DNA from: an uncultured Planctomycetaceae bacterium
GTDB taxonomy: Bacteria; Planctomycetota; Planctomycetia; Pirellulales; UBA1268
Direction: 5' to 3'
Assembly: GCA_937926325.1 (NCBI GenBank)
Contig: CALAZQ010000537.1
Span: forward strand, 1-6,545
Length of the DNA: 6,545 bases
Made by a program: the position numbers and the translations under genes. Under the pieces are notes generated by a model that ran no database searches, had not been told where the DNA came from, and saw only the letters and a list, made by a program, of their open reading frames with translations. This document shows positions 5,640 through 6,545 of this stretch, in pieces (within the stretch, counting starts at the first letter, position 1; the number at the start of each line of letters is the position of its first letter).

Positions 5640-6073
5640 ACGTGCCGCAAAACCGGCTGGACGTACTCGCCGACCAGCCCCTCGAACTCCGTTCCATCCG
5701 AATAGGGCTGACGGGCATCCTTGCCCGCCTCCTTAGCCCTCTCGGTCAGCAGGCTCTTCAGCCTGGCTGTGTTCACCTGCGTGACGGCATCCAGCAGTCC
5801 CGCACGTCGGGCGGCATCCATCACCGCCTCCTTTCGCGCCTCCGGCGCAGAGAATCGATGCGCAAACTCGATTCTCCAACTCCTCCCTGCGGCCTTGACT
5901 CCGTCAAGCCGTTGCGTCAGCATTTCCTCGACCGCCACGCCCTCGTAGTGGCCGCGGCGTTCTTTCAACTCGTCGATCTGGTCGTTCAGACCCTTGATCT
6001 TGGCGTCAAGCTCGCTGATCTCAGCGAGTGCCCGCTGGAGCGGGGCGACTTCTGTATCCGTCGATGATGACAC
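5627..6073 (-). CDS. Small coiled-coil phage protein of unknown function
   Basis: A 148-aa protein. Residues 10-45 form a heptad-rich coiled coil (LQRALAEISELDAKIKGLNDQIDELKERRG), followed by a strand segment (VKAAGRSWRIEF, 59-70) and a helical region with VNTARLKSLL (100-109). This arrangement, coiled coil then 'vk-x-x-G' strand then 'VN-x-x-x-LK', is common in small phage proteins next to recombination genes, but I know no defined activity for it. The GTG start at 6073 is preceded by a near-consensus AAGGAGG (6080-6086) with 6-nt spacing; no downstream Met is close enough to compete. The gene begins inside the SNF2 gene with a 53-nt overlap, so translation may be coupled. The stop lies in a stem-loop and is separated by 44 nt from the next start. 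Confidence 0.85.
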   Translation of the reverse strand: MSSSTDTEVAPLQRALAEISELDAKIKGLNDQIDELKERRGHYEGVAVEEMLTQRLDGVKAAGRSWRIEFAHRFSAPEARKEAVMDAARRAGLLDAVTQVNTARLKSLLTERAKEAGKDARQPYSDGTEFEGLVGEYVQPVLRHVTSR

Positions 6074-6545
6074 TTACAACCTCCTTGCGTTCTCGGAGAG
6101 CCTCGTAAACACGACCGTCCACCGTGGCGCGGCCGTTTGCGGTTGCGGTCAGGTGATAGATCGTCGTGCGACGTTCCTGACCAGGGCGATGCAGGCGGGC
6201 GACGGCCTGCTCGTATTCTGCTAATGAGTAGCCTAGCGAATAGAAGACTCCGTAGGCGGCTCGCGTCAGATCAATCCCGATGCCGCCGGACTGAATCTGG
6301 GCGACCAGCACGTCGGTGTCGCCGGCCTGCCACTGGGCCAGTTCGTTCCTGGCCCCCGATAGTTCGCTGACACTCCGGCCGGCGGCATTCGCCGCGGCCT
6401 TGACCGCGGCAATATCAGAGGAGAATCGGCAGAAGATCACGAACGGCTCGGATGAAGGGGAATCCTCCATCATATCCGCCAGTCGCTGCGCCTTGGCTGG
6501 ATTCCCGTCAGAAATCTGCCGCGCAGTAGCCTCTTCGTCGAAGCG
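6021..6545 (-). CDS. SNF2-family helicase, C-terminal part (5' end beyond window)
   Basis: The frame is open to the right edge, giving 174 visible C-terminal residues of a superfamily 2 SNF2/Rad54-type ATPase. This is the second RecA-like lobe: strand FVIFCRFSSDI (35-45), motif V region LVAQIQSGGIGIDLTRA (80-96), and motif VI QAVARLHRPGQ (113-123) with the two arginines expected to contact ATP. It ends with TIYHLTA and TVDGRVYEALRERKEV, the usual closing segment of the family. The Walker A/B lobe must lie beyond 6545. SNF2 proteins of this compact kind are common in phage replication modules; translocation on double-stranded DNA is the family activity, while the role here is unknown. The in-frame ATG at 6473 is internal, not a start, because conserved family sequence continues upstream of it. 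The last 17 codons overlap the next gene. Confidence 0.93.
   Translation of the reverse strand, partial: RFDEEATARQISDGNPAKAQRLADMMEDSPSSEPFVIFCRFSSDIAAVKAAANAAGRSVSELSGARNELAQWQAGDTDVLVAQIQSGGIGIDLTRAAYGVFYSLGYSLAEYEQAVARLHRPGQERRTTIYHLTATANGRATVDGRVYEALRERKEVVSVIIDGYRSRPAPAGTR
6080..6086 (-). promoter_or_regulatory. Strong ribosome binding site fixing a GTG start
   Basis: AAGGAGG, nearly the full anti-16S complement, is 6 nt before the GTG at 6073 and lies inside the SNF2 coding sequence. It is the strongest such site in the window and supports both the GTG start and the 53-nt overlap. Confidence 0.85.

Noticed and set aside
1..6545. tRNA, rRNA, CRISPR array, insertion sequence or integrase
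   Set aside because: No cloverleaf, rRNA segment, regularly spaced repeats, transposase/integrase motif or terminal inverted repeats were seen on either strand.

Overview
The window is a GC-rich, densely packed stretch in which every supportable gene lies on the minus strand, so transcription reads from position 6545 towards 1. Seven genes are seen: five complete and one cut off at each edge. The content (SNF2-type helicase, small coiled-coil protein, a candidate DNA-binding protein, DUF3223/DCL protein, primase-polymerase, UvrD-like helicase, zinc-ribbon protein), the short or overlapping junctions and the lack of metabolic genes point to the DNA replication/recombination module of a tailed phage, prophage or related element in a high-GC bacterium. 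Nothing here names the host; there is no 16S, tRNA, integrase or structural gene.

Layout in transcription order: (1) C-terminal part of an SNF2-family helicase (6545-6021, 5' end off the window). (2) A 148-aa coiled-coil protein (6073-5627), GTG start, overlapping gene 1 by 53 nt. (3) A 253-aa protein (5582-4821) resembling uncharacterised phage replication-region proteins, perhaps ssDNA-binding. (4) A 203-nt gap (4820-4618) with three GC-rich hairpins, the last terminator-like. (5) A 236-aa DUF3223/DCL-domain protein with an HNH-like tail (4617-3907). (6) A 580-aa primase-polymerase with prim-pol and PriCT-1 domains but no helicase domain (3910-2168), start overlapping the previous stop as ATGA. 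(7) A 542-aa SF1A UvrD-like helicase (2101-473) behind a 66-nt leader. (8) A zinc-ribbon protein (476 to beyond 1), again ATGA-coupled.

The primase-polymerase would make primers or copy DNA, the separate UvrD-like helicase could unwind the template because the primase lacks a motor, and the SNF2 and DUF3223/HNH-like proteins may serve remodelling, recombination or nuclease roles. This division of labour is inference.

The most unusual signals are not genes. A perfect 22-bp palindrome sits inside the primase-polymerase gene (3347-3368). An 8-bp element occurs three times in alternating orientation across the UvrD leader and start (2077-2157), allowing two mutually exclusive hairpins. Several other starts in the operon also lie in or beside stem-loops (5574-5606, 4601-4617, 3902-3914), which suggests RNA-structure control of translation. 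Five starts were chosen from Shine-Dalgarno spacing rather than longest reading frame.
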